From Microlunatus endophyticus (GTDB lineage Bacteria; Actinomycetota; Actinomycetes; Propionibacteriales; Propionibacteriaceae): 64,000 bases of DNA. The DNA lies in assembly GCF_014646195.1 (NCBI RefSeq), contig NZ_BMMZ01000013.1, positions 62,001-126,000 on the forward strand, given 5' to 3'. The notes below the pieces were generated by a model that had not been told where the DNA came from, searched no databases, and saw only the letters and a program-made list of their open reading frames with translations. Made by a program: the position numbers and the translations under genes. Below, one piece after another: positions 25,148-33,288 of the stretch (its first letter is position 1; each line of letters starts with the position of its first letter).

Positions 25148-26907
25148 TCGACGATCTCGCAGATCACCGAGCCGCTGGTCACGGTTGCCCCGACCTCGGC
25201 GGACAGTCCGCTGATCCTGCCGGCCCGGTGCGCCGACAGCGGCTGCTCCATCTTCATCGCCTCGAGGACGACGATCAGGTCACCCTCGGCGACCTGATCG
25301 CCGTCGGCGACAGCGATCTTGACGATGGTGCCCTGCATCGGCGAGGTCAGCGCGTTGCCGGAGACGGCGGCAGCAGCCGTACGCTCCCGGCGCGGTTTCC
25401 TGGCCCGCGCCGGAACTGCGGCCGCGGGACCGGCGGTCGCGCCCAGACCGGCCGGCAGCGCGACCTCGAACCGCTTGCCGTTGACCTCGATCACCACGGT
25501 CGTCTTCTCCACCGCCTCGGGGGCGTCGGCGAGCGGACCGTCGTACGGCGGGATCCGGTTGTCGAACTCGGTTTCGATCCAGCGGGTGTGCACCGCGAAA
25601 TTGCCGTCGGCGGCGACGAAGGCGGGATCGGTCACCACAGCGCGGTGGAAAGGCAGCACCGTCGGCATCCCGGAGATCTGCAACTCGGCCAGCGCCCGCC
25701 GGCTCCGGGCGATCGCCTCGGCGCGGTCCGCACCGGTGACGATGATCTTGGCCACCAGCGAGTCGAAGCTGCCGGGAACGGTCATGCCGGCGCGGTAGCC
25801 CTCATCGACCCGGACGCCGGGACCGGAGGGCGGCTGCCAGGTCGTCAGGGTTCCCGGTGCCGGCAGGAAGTTGCGGCCGGCATCCTCGGCGTTGATCCGG
25901 AATTCGATCGAGTGCTTGGTGATCTCGGGATCGCCGATCGCCAGTTCCTCACCGTCGGCGACCCGGAACATCAGCCGCACGAGATCGAGCCCGGTGACCT
26001 CCTCCGAGACCGGGTGTTCGACCTGCAGCCGGGTGTTCACCTCCAGGAACGAGATCGTCCCGTCGACGCCGACCAGGAATTCACAGGTCCCGGCACCGAC
26101 ATAGCCGGCTTCGGTGAGGATCGCCTTCGACGCGGAGTAGAGGGTGTCCAGCTGCTCGGACGAGAGGAACGGCGCCGGCGCCTCCTCGACCAGCTTCTGG
26201 TTGCGCCGCTGCAGCGAGCAGTCCCGGGTCGAGATCACGATCACGTGGCCGTGCTGGTCGGCCAGACACTGGGTCTCGACGTGCCGCGGATGATCAAGGA
26301 ACCGTTCCACGAAACACTCGCCGCGGCCGAAGGCGCTGACCGCCTCACGGACCGCGGACTCGTACAGCTCCGGGATCTCTTCGAGCGTCCGGGCGACCTT
26401 GAGCCCGCGGCCGCCGCCACCGAAGGCTGCCTTGATCGCGACCGGCAGCCCGTGCTCATTCGCGAAGGCGACCACCTCGGCGGCATCCTGGACCGGATCA
26501 GCGGTCCCGGGCACCAGCGGCGCGCCGACCTTCTGAGCGATGTGGCGGGCCTGCACCTTGTCGCCGAGAGCGTCGATGGCTGACGGCGGCGGTCCGATCC
26601 AGGTCAGCCCGGCCTCGATCACCGCCGCCGCGAAGGCCGCGTTCTCGGCGAGGAAGCCGTAGCCGGGATGGACGGCGTCGGCACCGCTGCGCCGTGCGAC
26701 GTCGATGATCTTCGCGATGTCCAGATAGGTGTCAGCCGGGGTGCTGCCGCCGAGGGCGTACGCCTCATCGGCCAGCTGGACGAAGAGAGAATCGGCGTCC
26801 GGTTCGGCATAGACGGCGACACTGACCAGACCGGCGTCGGCTGCGGCGCGGATCACTCGGACGGCGATCTCGCCGCGATTGGCGACCAGGACCTTACTGA
26901 TTCCCAC
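25144..26907 (-). CDS. accA3: Acetyl/propionyl-CoA carboxylase alpha subunit (biotin carboxylase + biotin carboxyl carrier)
   Basis: About 587 residues from GTG 26907, where the protein begins GISKVLVANRGEIAVRV as in other family members; GGGAG lies 7 bases upstream. The biotin carboxylase N-domain (VHPGYGFLAENA) is followed by the ATP-grasp domain (KAAFGGGGRG) and EVNTRLQVEHPV near residue 290. The final 75 residues are the biotinyl domain with EAMKMEQ. It carboxylates its own biotin, which AccD subunits use to make malonyl- or methylmalonyl-CoA. accD5 and accE lie 22 kb away and are the expected partners; birA would biotinylate it. Confidence 0.95.
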   Translation of the reverse strand: MGISKVLVANRGEIAVRVIRAAADAGLVSVAVYAEPDADSLFVQLADEAYALGGSTPADTYLDIAKIIDVARRSGADAVHPGYGFLAENAAFAAAVIEAGLTWIGPPPSAIDALGDKVQARHIAQKVGAPLVPGTADPVQDAAEVVAFANEHGLPVAIKAAFGGGGRGLKVARTLEEIPELYESAVREAVSAFGRGECFVERFLDHPRHVETQCLADQHGHVIVISTRDCSLQRRNQKLVEEAPAPFLSSEQLDTLYSASKAILTEAGYVGAGTCEFLVGVDGTISFLEVNTRLQVEHPVSEEVTGLDLVRLMFRVADGEELAIGDPEITKHSIEFRINAEDAGRNFLPAPGTLTTWQPPSGPGVRVDEGYRAGMTVPGSFDSLVAKIIVTGADRAEAIARSRRALAELQISGMPTVLPFHRAVVTDPAFVAADGNFAVHTRWIETEFDNRIPPYDGPLADAPEAVEKTTVVIEVNGKRFEVALPAGLGATAGPAAAVPARARKPRRERTAAAAVSGNALTSPMQGTIVKIAVADGDQVAEGDLIVVLEAMKMEQPLSAHRAGRISGLSAEVGATVTSGSVICEIVD

Positions 26908-26954
26908 GACTGACTCCCACTTCCGCGCTACCTTCCGTCGGACCTCACCGGAGT

Positions 26955-27503
26955 CTAGGAGACTGCCGAGCCCGGCCCGGACTCCCACTCTGAGCGGAGC
27001 AACCCCATGCGCAGGATGTCCTCGTAGCGTCCGCGTACCCAGGCATGCTCGCGCTGGCGACCTTCGACCACGAACCCGGCCTTCTGATAGGCGCGGATCG
27101 CGCCACGGTTCGACTCGATCACCTCCAGATGCACGCGGCGCAGGTTGCAGCGTACGAAGGCGAACTCGACGATCTGGGCGATTGCGGACGTACCGATGCC
27201 CCTGCCGCGGGCCTCGGCCGCCAGCGCGATTCCGACCTCGGCATGGCGCGCAAGCTGATCGAATCCGAAGAGCGAGACCGTACCGACCACAGCGGCATCA
27301 ACGTCCACTGCGAACCGGACATTCGGGCCTGAGGCCTCGGCCTCGACGTCAGCGATCCTGGCTTCGTAGGCCGCTCGGGTCAGTGGGGCCGGCGAGGACG
27401 GGCCGCGCTCCTCCCAGGTGCTCAGCTCGGCAGCGATGCTGAACAACACGTCAGCGTCGGCTGGGGTGGGCGCGCGAAGCGTGACGGAAGGTGGGCCGGA
27501 CAC
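26955..27503 (-). CDS. GNAT family N-acetyltransferase
   Basis: About 182 residues. The acetyl-CoA-binding motif A is EARGRGIGTSAIAQIVEFAF and motif B is LEVIESNRGAIRAYQKAGF, typical of RimJ/SpeG-like acetyltransferases. The GTG at 27503 is preceded by TAACGT at 7 bases and no ribosome-binding site. The stop is 47 bases before the accA3 start on the same strand, so the two may share transcription. Substrate (protein N-terminus, polyamine or drug) unknown. Confidence 0.8.
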   Translation of the reverse strand: MSGPPSVTLRAPTPADADVLFSIAAELSTWEERGPSSPAPLTRAAYEARIADVEAEASGPNVRFAVDVDAAVVGTVSLFGFDQLARHAEVGIALAAEARGRGIGTSAIAQIVEFAFVRCNLRRVHLEVIESNRGAIRAYQKAGFVVEGRQREHAWVRGRYEDILRMGLLRSEWESGPGSAVS

Positions 27504-27553
27504 CCTGGAGACGTTACCGATCGGGTCGGACGGGCGCCAGCCGAATCGGGCCG

Positions 27554-28876
27554 TCAGGAGGCGGTCGGATCGGCCAGGTAGCCGACGAACAGCGGCACCT
27601 TGGTCGCCAGATCGTGGATGACGTACCAGAATGGACGATCCAGGGTGATCTCGATCGGTCTGGCACTCGACCCGGAACTGGCATCGAGCACGACGGCGGT
27701 AGCAGCGCTCGCCTCGGTGCCTTCCTCGTCGACACCGATGGTGCACTGGTGAGCGATGTCGGTGATCTTGAGCGGCTGCGGACTCATCAAGGAGAAGTCG
27801 GCACTGTCGCTGAAGGCCAACTCCATTCCACGCGACCGGAGAACCAGTTTCACATCGATCGTCGTGCGGTAGCTGAATTTCGGCATGGTGAGTATGACCT
27901 GTGCCGGCGCCAGCTGGCCGAGCATGCCGGGCAGCTCACGGACGAGCCGGTCACGGACGGCTGCCTCCCGCCCAGGGGCCGGCAGCATCACGGTCATCGC
28001 CAGTTGGTTGCCGAGATAGGGGATCCGGACCACGGTGCCGAGCATCGTCTTTGCGGTGCCGGAGTCCATCGAGATGCGCATCATGTCGGCCGGTACAACG
28101 GAGTCGTGACGGTGGAACGGCCGTCTGCCGGCCGCCGCGAACTTCTCGAGCCACGGCGCCGCCAGGTAGAGCGCATTGACCAGGACGAGCCGGGTGTCGC
28201 CGGTGATCATCCCGTCGGGCAGCAGCTTGGTGATCTTGTCGTTGGTCTGATCGGCCACCCAGTCGTTGATGCGCCGCTGTGCGTCGGCGGGCTTGTGCTG
28301 GAAGTCGGCCAGCGCCATTCCGGTGCCGTAATATCGCGCCACTGCCGCCAGGAACGGCCGGCGCCAGGCGTTGGGGTCCTTGCTGAAGGTCTGGTCGCCG
28401 AACAGCTGGTTGGCGATGCGCAACGCGACCTTGCCCGTTCGCGAGCTCGTCTGCTGCTTGCCGGAGCGCTCGGCGAGCAGTTGGGATGTGGTGTTGAGCC
28501 CCTGGTTCAAACCGGCGAGATCGCCGAAGCGGAGCGCCTTATCCATTTCCGCGGCGGTCCTCCCTGCGGCGCCGTTGCGGGTCATGGCCAGCGCCAGCCA
28601 CAGCGACAGCGGTGAACACAGGAAATTGTTGTGACTGCCGGCCTGGGCCTGGGAACTGATCTCGGCCCCGAACCGGGTCAGGGAGTCGACAGTCGCTGCA
28701 GTCGGCATGGCATCGGGTCGGTTGCGGTCCACGTTCGCCCGCACCATGTCGCTCGTGATCGGATCCCGGCCGCAGCCGGCCAGGAACGGGCTACCGACGA
28801 GCCCTCCGAGGGCCGCGGCCAGCACGACTCGGCGCGGCAGCAGTGCCGGCCTCGGAGCCGAGGTGATCACATTCAC
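27554..28876 (-). CDS. Serpin-family protease inhibitor, predicted lipoprotein
   Basis: 440 residues. The N-terminus has an RR pair (15-16), a hydrophobic stretch and lipobox FLAGC (Cys35), so it is probably exported, perhaps by Tat, and lipid-anchored. The serpin body is recognisable: NNFLCSPLSLWLALAM, NALYLAAPW, and a C-terminal FWYVIHD with PLFVGYLADP. The reactive-centre hinge EEGTEASAATAV (near 384-395) keeps the small residues needed for loop insertion, so it should be an inhibitory serpin. Counting from the hinge puts P1 near the serine-rich LDASSGSS, which would suit a subtilisin- or elastase-like protease, but P1 is uncertain. Start codon (GTG 28876 or 28870) is not settled. Confidence 0.85.
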   Translation of the reverse strand: MNVITSAPRPALLPRRVVLAAALGGLVGSPFLAGCGRDPITSDMVRANVDRNRPDAMPTAATVDSLTRFGAEISSQAQAGSHNNFLCSPLSLWLALAMTRNGAAGRTAAEMDKALRFGDLAGLNQGLNTTSQLLAERSGKQQTSSRTGKVALRIANQLFGDQTFSKDPNAWRRPFLAAVARYYGTGMALADFQHKPADAQRRINDWVADQTNDKITKLLPDGMITGDTRLVLVNALYLAAPWLEKFAAAGRRPFHRHDSVVPADMMRISMDSGTAKTMLGTVVRIPYLGNQLAMTVMLPAPGREAAVRDRLVRELPGMLGQLAPAQVILTMPKFSYRTTIDVKLVLRSRGMELAFSDSADFSLMSPQPLKITDIAHQCTIGVDEEGTEASAATAVVLDASSGSSARPIEITLDRPFWYVIHDLATKVPLFVGYLADPTAS

Positions 28877-28936
28877 AGTGAACTCGCTGCCGAGCTCGCT
28901 GTCCGCGCACCGCCGCAGATCGAGCGAAGATCGTGA

Positions 28937-29791
28937 TCATCGCTCGCTCCAGCGGAGCCGCAAGCCGTCACCTGGCCGCAGTTGCGCCACCCGATCGCAG
29001 TCGGCGTCCGGTACGACGCCGATCACCGGATAGCCGCCGGTCACCGGGTGATTGGAGCCGAAGACGATCGGCAGGCCGGACGGTGGCACCTGGACGGCGC
29101 CGCGGACCAGTCCCTCGCTCGGCAGTTCGTCGGTGATCCGACGCCGGAGCGGTTCACCGTCGAGCCGCACGCCGGTCCGGTCGACATCACTGCCGACCCG
29201 CCACAGCTGCGTTCCGAGCGAGTCCAGCGCGGCATCGGTGAACCAATCGGTTCGCGGTCCCGGCAGCAGCCTGACCCGTAACGGCCGCTCCGCTGGGCGC
29301 GCCGGCAGCACATCGATCCCGGGCTGCGGGAGTGTGCTGCGACCGACCGGAAGCTGGTCCCCGGGACGGAGCGCGGCCGGACCGAGGCCCGCCAGCAGGT
29401 CGGCCGACCGGCTGCCCAGGACCGCCGGTACCTCGATCCCGCCGCGCACCGCCAGATAGTTGCGCAGCCCGTTCCGAGGGGCCTGGACCTCCAACCGGTC
29501 CCCGGCCCGCAGGTAGACCGGCTGGTGCGAGGCGTCGGGCCGGTCGTTGATCGACAGAGTGGTGGGTGCGCCGGCTACAGCGATCCACATCGGCCGTCCG
29601 GCCGCGACCAGCAGGCCGCCCAGCAGGATCTCGATCGCGGCGACGTCCTCGGGATTGCCGACCAGCCGGTTCGCGGTCCGCAGGCCGCTGCGGTCGGCGG
29701 CACCGGAGGGCGAGACGCCCAGGTCCTCGTAGCCGGCCCGGCCGAGATCCTCGATCAGTGCCAGTGGTCCGGTGCGTTCGACGATGATCAT
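28937..29791 (-). CDS. pxpC: 5-oxoprolinase subunit C (KipA/carboxyltransferase-domain family)
   Basis: 284 residues. GPLALIEDLGRAGYEDLGVSPSGAADRSGLR near the start and LGGLLVAAG are the hallmark of the KipA/PxpC (biotin-dependent carboxyltransferase-like) family; FGSNHPVTGGYPVIGVV lies near the C-terminus. With PxpA and PxpB it hydrolyses 5-oxoproline to glutamate using ATP. The ATG overlaps the pxpB stop (ATGA, 29788-29791). Confidence 0.92.
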   Translation of the reverse strand: MIIVERTGPLALIEDLGRAGYEDLGVSPSGAADRSGLRTANRLVGNPEDVAAIEILLGGLLVAAGRPMWIAVAGAPTTLSINDRPDASHQPVYLRAGDRLEVQAPRNGLRNYLAVRGGIEVPAVLGSRSADLLAGLGPAALRPGDQLPVGRSTLPQPGIDVLPARPAERPLRVRLLPGPRTDWFTDAALDSLGTQLWRVGSDVDRTGVRLDGEPLRRRITDELPSEGLVRGAVQVPPSGLPIVFGSNHPVTGGYPVIGVVPDADCDRVAQLRPGDGLRLRWSER

Positions 29792-30420
29792 GGCGTCAGT
29801 CGGCGGAACTGCACCCGGGTGCCGGGCGACAGCAGCGCCGGCGGATCGGCCGTCACGTCGAAGAGTCGTACGTCGGTGCTGCCGATCAACTGCCAGCCGC
29901 CCGGACTCGCGGTCGGATAGATCGCAGACCAGTTGTCGGCGATGGCCACCGCACCGGCGGGCACCCGGGTCCGCGGCGTTGATCTTCGGGGCACTCGGAG
30001 CTCGGGTCCGGTCGGCGCCAGATACCCGAACCCTGGTGCGAAGCCGCAGAACGCGACCACCCACTGCTGCCCGGTGTGGTGCGTGATCAACTCCTCGGTG
30101 CTGAGGCCCAGGCCATCAGCGACCTCGGCAAGATCCGCACCGTCGTAGCGGACGTCGATGGTGACAGCCTCGGCGGCGCGGGCGCGCAGCGGTTCCGGCT
30201 CGATCGTGATCATGGTTCGGGCGAGCTCGGCCGGCAGCGGGGCGGTGAGCCGGAGCAGCAGCGTACGGGCTCCGGGAACGACGCCGGCGATCTCCGGGCG
30301 CCGCTGGACCGACAGCCACTGCGCCATCCGCTGGCTGTCGTCAAGGTCCTGACACTCCAGTAGCCGGGCAGATTCGCCGTACGGGAGCAGCCTCCTGGTT
30401 ACCACCTGATCATGGGGCAT
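29788..30420 (-). CDS. pxpB: 5-oxoprolinase subunit B (KipI family)
   Basis: About 210 residues. The conserved HTGQQWVVAFCGFAPGFGYL and VPRRSTPRTRVPAGAVAIA, then PGGWQLIGST, identify the KipI/PxpB family (allophanate hydrolase subunit 1 fold). The ATG at 30420 lies 7 bases after the pxpA stop and has no clear ribosome-binding site, so it probably relies on coupling. The longer open frame upstream lies within pxpA and is not credible. Confidence 0.92.
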   Translation of the reverse strand: MPHDQVVTRRLLPYGESARLLECQDLDDSQRMAQWLSVQRRPEIAGVVPGARTLLLRLTAPLPAELARTMITIEPEPLRARAAEAVTIDVRYDGADLAEVADGLGLSTEELITHHTGQQWVVAFCGFAPGFGYLAPTGPELRVPRRSTPRTRVPAGAVAIADNWSAIYPTASPGGWQLIGSTDVRLFDVTADPPALLSPGTRVQFRRLTP

Positions 30421-30427
30421 CAGCTGA

Positions 30428-31150
30428 TCATGAGACGAAGGGGGCGATCTCGATGCCGGCCTCGGTGAGCGCCGTACGAACCGTGCGGGCCATGGTGACC
30501 GCGCCGGGGGAGTCGCCGTGGGTGCAGAAGGACTCCGCGACCTGGTCCCGCGCGGCCTGGATGGCACGCTCGGCGGCGACCTGCGGATCGTGGATCAACG
30601 CGTCCGGCAGCCGGCGATCGACCAAGCGGTGTTCGGGCGTGTAGTTGCGGTCGATGAAGTACTCGGTGACGGTCCGGATCCCGTTGTCCTGGGCGATCTC
30701 GAGCACCCGCGAGCCCGGCAGTCCGAGCAGCGGCAGCGGCTCCGGGTAGCCCAGGAGTGCGTCGACCACCGCTCGGGCCTGCTTCTCGTGGTCGACGATC
30801 GTGTTGTAGAGCGCGCCGTGCGGCTTGAGATAGGCGACCCGGCCGCCGACACTGCGCGCCAGCGCGTCCAGCGCGCCGATCTGATAGATGATCTCCGCGG
30901 TCAACTCGGCGGGGTCGACGTCGACGAAACGGCGCCCGAAGCCGGCCAGGTCGCGATAGCCGACCTGGGCGCCGATCACCACGTTGCGAGCCACCGCTTC
31001 ACGACAGGTGGCCAGCAGGGTTGCCGGGTCACCCGCATGGAATCCGGTGGCCACATTCGCACTGGTGATCAACTCCAGCATGGCCGGGTCGTCACCGAGT
31101 TGCCAGCGGCCGAAGGATTCACCCAGATCGGCGTTGAGGTCGATGCTCAC
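30428..31150 (-). CDS. pxpA: 5-oxoprolinase subunit A (LamB/YcsF family)
   Basis: 240 residues. The start IDLNADLGESFG is the LamB/YcsF signature; VATGFHAGDPATL, KPHGALYN and YTPEHRLVDR follow. It catalyses the first part of ATP-dependent opening of 5-oxoproline (pyroglutamate), a damage product of glutamine. The GTG at 31150 has TATCCT 6 bases upstream and no ribosome-binding site, indicating a leaderless message that would drive all three pxp genes. Confidence 0.93.
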   Translation of the reverse strand: MSIDLNADLGESFGRWQLGDDPAMLELITSANVATGFHAGDPATLLATCREAVARNVVIGAQVGYRDLAGFGRRFVDVDPAELTAEIIYQIGALDALARSVGGRVAYLKPHGALYNTIVDHEKQARAVVDALLGYPEPLPLLGLPGSRVLEIAQDNGIRTVTEYFIDRNYTPEHRLVDRRLPDALIHDPQVAAERAIQAARDQVAESFCTHGDSPGAVTMARTVRTALTEAGIEIAPFVS

Positions 31151-31156
31151 CGGATC

Positions 31157-31162
31157 AGGATA
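31157..31162 (-). promoter_or_regulatory. -10 element of pxpABC, leaderless spacing
   Basis: TATCCT lies exactly 6 bases before the pxpA GTG. This spacing places transcription start at or next to the start codon. Confidence 0.5.
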
Positions 31163-31188
31163 GGGGCCGCCATGGGGGCAGAATAGAC

Positions 31189-31225
31189 GTGGGGCTCGTC
31201 CAAGTATGAGTTGGACGAGCCCCAC
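31189..31225 (-). terminator. Strong perfect hairpin, probable terminator or RNA element
   Basis: A 15-bp perfect stem (arms 31189-31203 and 31211-31225, core GGGCTCGTCCAA) with a 7-base loop. Read on the minus strand it is followed by CGTCTATTCT, only mildly U-rich. It lies between a possible small minus-strand gene and the pxpA promoter, a suitable place to stop upstream transcription before pxpABC. Confidence 0.5.
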
Positions 31226-31272
31226 TGACGGCCAGGTTGATGACGCATCCGGCCTCACCGATGCTCCTGCGA

Positions 31273-31494
31273 TCACCCCGGCTCGTCATCACCGGGCGGC
31301 GAGCCGAAACCCGCCGGATGGATCGTGGTCTTCATCAGATCCCGCATCCCTTGCGGGGTGCGTGACTGAATTTCTACTCGCACTCCTGGCTTGAACGCAA
31401 CCCCAATGGACAAAGAAAATCCGGGAAATTCTGTATGCACTGACGCGTCCACAACACCCGTCCCGTCGTCCACCGAAACGCGTTGTTTGTGCAC
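31273..31494 (-). CDS. Possible small protein, unknown
   Basis: A 73-codon frame from GTG 31494 (an internal GTG at 31473 is an alternative) to TGA at 31273. It includes HTEFPGFSLSIGVAFKPG, VRVEIQSRTPQGMRDLM and a Pro/Gly/Asp-rich tail. No family is recognised. In its favour, it fills an otherwise empty 379-base gap and is followed 48 bases later by the strong hairpin. Against it, third-position G/C is lower than in neighbours and no ribosome-binding site or TANNNT element is clear. Confidence 0.3.
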   Translation of the reverse strand: MHKQRVSVDDGTGVVDASVHTEFPGFSLSIGVAFKPGVRVEIQSRTPQGMRDLMKTTIHPAGFGSPPGDDEPG

Positions 31495-31529
31495 AGGTGA
31501 AGCACTCGGCCTGGGGATACTCTGTGCCC

Positions 31530-32099
31530 ATGGAGCAGTCTCTGCCGGAGCATCCCGTGTCCGCCCAGCCCGTGCCTGATACCAAGGACTGGACTTGGAC
31601 GATCCGGATGCGCTGCCCGGACTGCGGCTTGGCGGCCGGCACGCTCGACGTTCTTGAGATCGCCGACCGGCTGGAGGCTGCAGCGGTCGAGTGGGTCCAG
31701 ATCCTGACACAGAATCCGGCAGCCGATCGCCGCCCCGAACCACGGGTCTGGTCGCCGTTGGAGTACGGCGCGCATGTGCGGGATCTGATCGAGCTGTACG
31801 ACGCACGGCTGGTGTTGATGCTGGTCGAGAACGATCCGGCGTTCGCGAACTGGGACCAGGACGAGACGGCGATCGCCTCCGACTACCTCAGCCTCGATCC
31901 CGACCAGGTGGCCGCCGAGATCGCCGGTTTCAGCCAGACCCTGGTGGCAAGGATCCGAGCGCTGGAGGAGTCCCAGCTGGAGCGCCGAGGATTCCGCTCC
32001 GACGGTGCCGAATTCACCGTCCGTAGTTTCCTCCAATACTTCCTGCACGATGTCATCCATCATCTGTGGGACGTCACCGGCCAGACCGCAGAGGCCTGA
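31530..32099 (+). CDS. DinB-family (DfsB-like) protein
   Basis: 189 residues with the four-helix DinB fold: W(S)PLEYGAHVRDLIELYDARL and a late FLQYFLHDVIHHLWDV, which give the three-histidine metal triad. A CPDCG pair stands near residue 30. DinB proteins include metal-dependent thiol transferases using bacillithiol or mycothiol, so a mycothiol-linked role is possible in an actinomycete. TACTCT lies 6 bases before the ATG (31518-31523) with no ribosome-binding site, so the message is probably leaderless. The acyl-CoA dehydrogenase follows one base after the stop. Confidence 0.8.
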   Translation: MEQSLPEHPVSAQPVPDTKDWTWTIRMRCPDCGLAAGTLDVLEIADRLEAAAVEWVQILTQNPAADRRPEPRVWSPLEYGAHVRDLIELYDARLVLMLVENDPAFANWDQDETAIASDYLSLDPDQVAAEIAGFSQTLVARIRALEESQLERRGFRSDGAEFTVRSFLQYFLHDVIHHLWDVTGQTAEA

Positions 32100-32100
32100 G

Positions 32101-33288
32101 ATGGCCGAGGAATCCAGTGTGGCCGACAAGGAACACCAGGACTTCCGCACGGTGATGGCCGACTTCGCGGCCGCCGAGGTGGCGCCGTACGCCGCCGGCT
32201 GGGACGCCGAGCACCGATTCCCGTCCGAGGCGGTCGGCAAGCTGGGCGAGCTCGGGGTCTTCGGCCTGCACGCGCCCGAGGAATACGGCGGTGCCGGAGA
32301 CTTCACCAGCCTGTGCATCGCGATCGAGGAGATCGGCCGGGTCGACCAGTCGCTGGGCATCACCGTCGAGGCCGCCGTCGGGCTGGGCATCAACCCGATC
32401 GCGACCTTCGGGACACCGGAGCAGAAACAGCGCTGGCTGCCCGATCTGGTGGCGGGCACAGCGCTGGCCGGCTTCGGGCTGACCGAACCCGAGAACGGTT
32501 CGGATGCCGGGGCGACCAGGACCAGGGCGGAGCTGGTCGGCGACCAGTGGGTGATCACCGGCGCCAAGCAGTTCATCACCAACTCCGGCACCGACCGGAC
32601 CTCGCTGGTCACCGTCACCGCACGGACCGGCACCCGGCCGGACGGACGCGCGGAGATCTCGGCGATCATCGTGCCCACCGGCACACGGGGCTTCACCGTC
32701 GAGCCGGCCTACGACAAGCTCGGCTGGCATTCCTCCGATACCCACCCGCTGACCTTCACCGATGCCGCGGTGCCCGCTGATCATCTGCTCGGCGAGCGCG
32801 GCCGCGGATATGCCCAATTCCTGGCGATCCTTGACGACGGACGGGTCGCGATCGCCGCGTTGGCGCTGGGTTGCATCCGCGCCTGTCGTGATCTTGGGTT
32901 GCAGTACGCCGGTGAGCGCACGGCATTCGGTGTCCCGATCGGGAGCAAACAGGCGGTCGCCTTCCAGCTCGCTGATCTTGACGTGATGGCTCACACCGCG
33001 GATCTGCTGGTCTACTCCGCGGCCGCGATGCGCGACGCGATCGACCGGGGCACGGGCCCGGGACTGAAGGCGTACAAGCGGGCCGCGTCGATCGCCAAAC
33101 TGCAGGCAACCGAGTACGCCGTCACCGCGACCCGGATCGCCGCCCAGATCTTCGGGGGCTACGGCTTCATGGAGGAGTACCCGATCACCCGCTTCTATCG
33201 GGACGCCAAGATCCTCGAGATCGGCGAGGGAACATCGGAGGTGCAGCGACTGCTGATCGCGCGCGGACTCGGGCTGGACGTCGAGTGA
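32101..33288 (+). CDS. Acyl-CoA dehydrogenase
   Basis: 395 residues. The FAD/substrate motif GFGLTEPENGSDAGATRT and ITGAKQFITNSGTDRTSLVT, then IGGYGF-like IFGGYGFMEEYP and EIGEGTSEVQRLLIARGL at the C-terminus (catalytic Glu) are intact. The branch resembles isovaleryl-/short-branched-chain acyl-CoA dehydrogenases rather than GCDH. It overlaps the carboxylase beta subunit gene by 4 bases. Such a pair fits breakdown of a branched-chain amino acid (leucine route: isovaleryl-CoA to 3-methylcrotonyl-CoA, then carboxylation), but the substrate is inferred. Confidence 0.9.
   Translation: MAEESSVADKEHQDFRTVMADFAAAEVAPYAAGWDAEHRFPSEAVGKLGELGVFGLHAPEEYGGAGDFTSLCIAIEEIGRVDQSLGITVEAAVGLGINPIATFGTPEQKQRWLPDLVAGTALAGFGLTEPENGSDAGATRTRAELVGDQWVITGAKQFITNSGTDRTSLVTVTARTGTRPDGRAEISAIIVPTGTRGFTVEPAYDKLGWHSSDTHPLTFTDAAVPADHLLGERGRGYAQFLAILDDGRVAIAALALGCIRACRDLGLQYAGERTAFGVPIGSKQAVAFQLADLDVMAHTADLLVYSAAAMRDAIDRGTGPGLKAYKRAASIAKLQATEYAVTATRIAAQIFGGYGFMEEYPITRFYRDAKILEIGEGTSEVQRLLIARGLGLDVE

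Noticed and set aside
31206..31394. 62-codon plus-strand frame in the gap before the DinB-like gene
   Set aside because: It starts within the hairpin loop, has no motif, no promoter or ribosome-binding site and ends well before the DinB promoter; the minus-strand candidate is more plausible.
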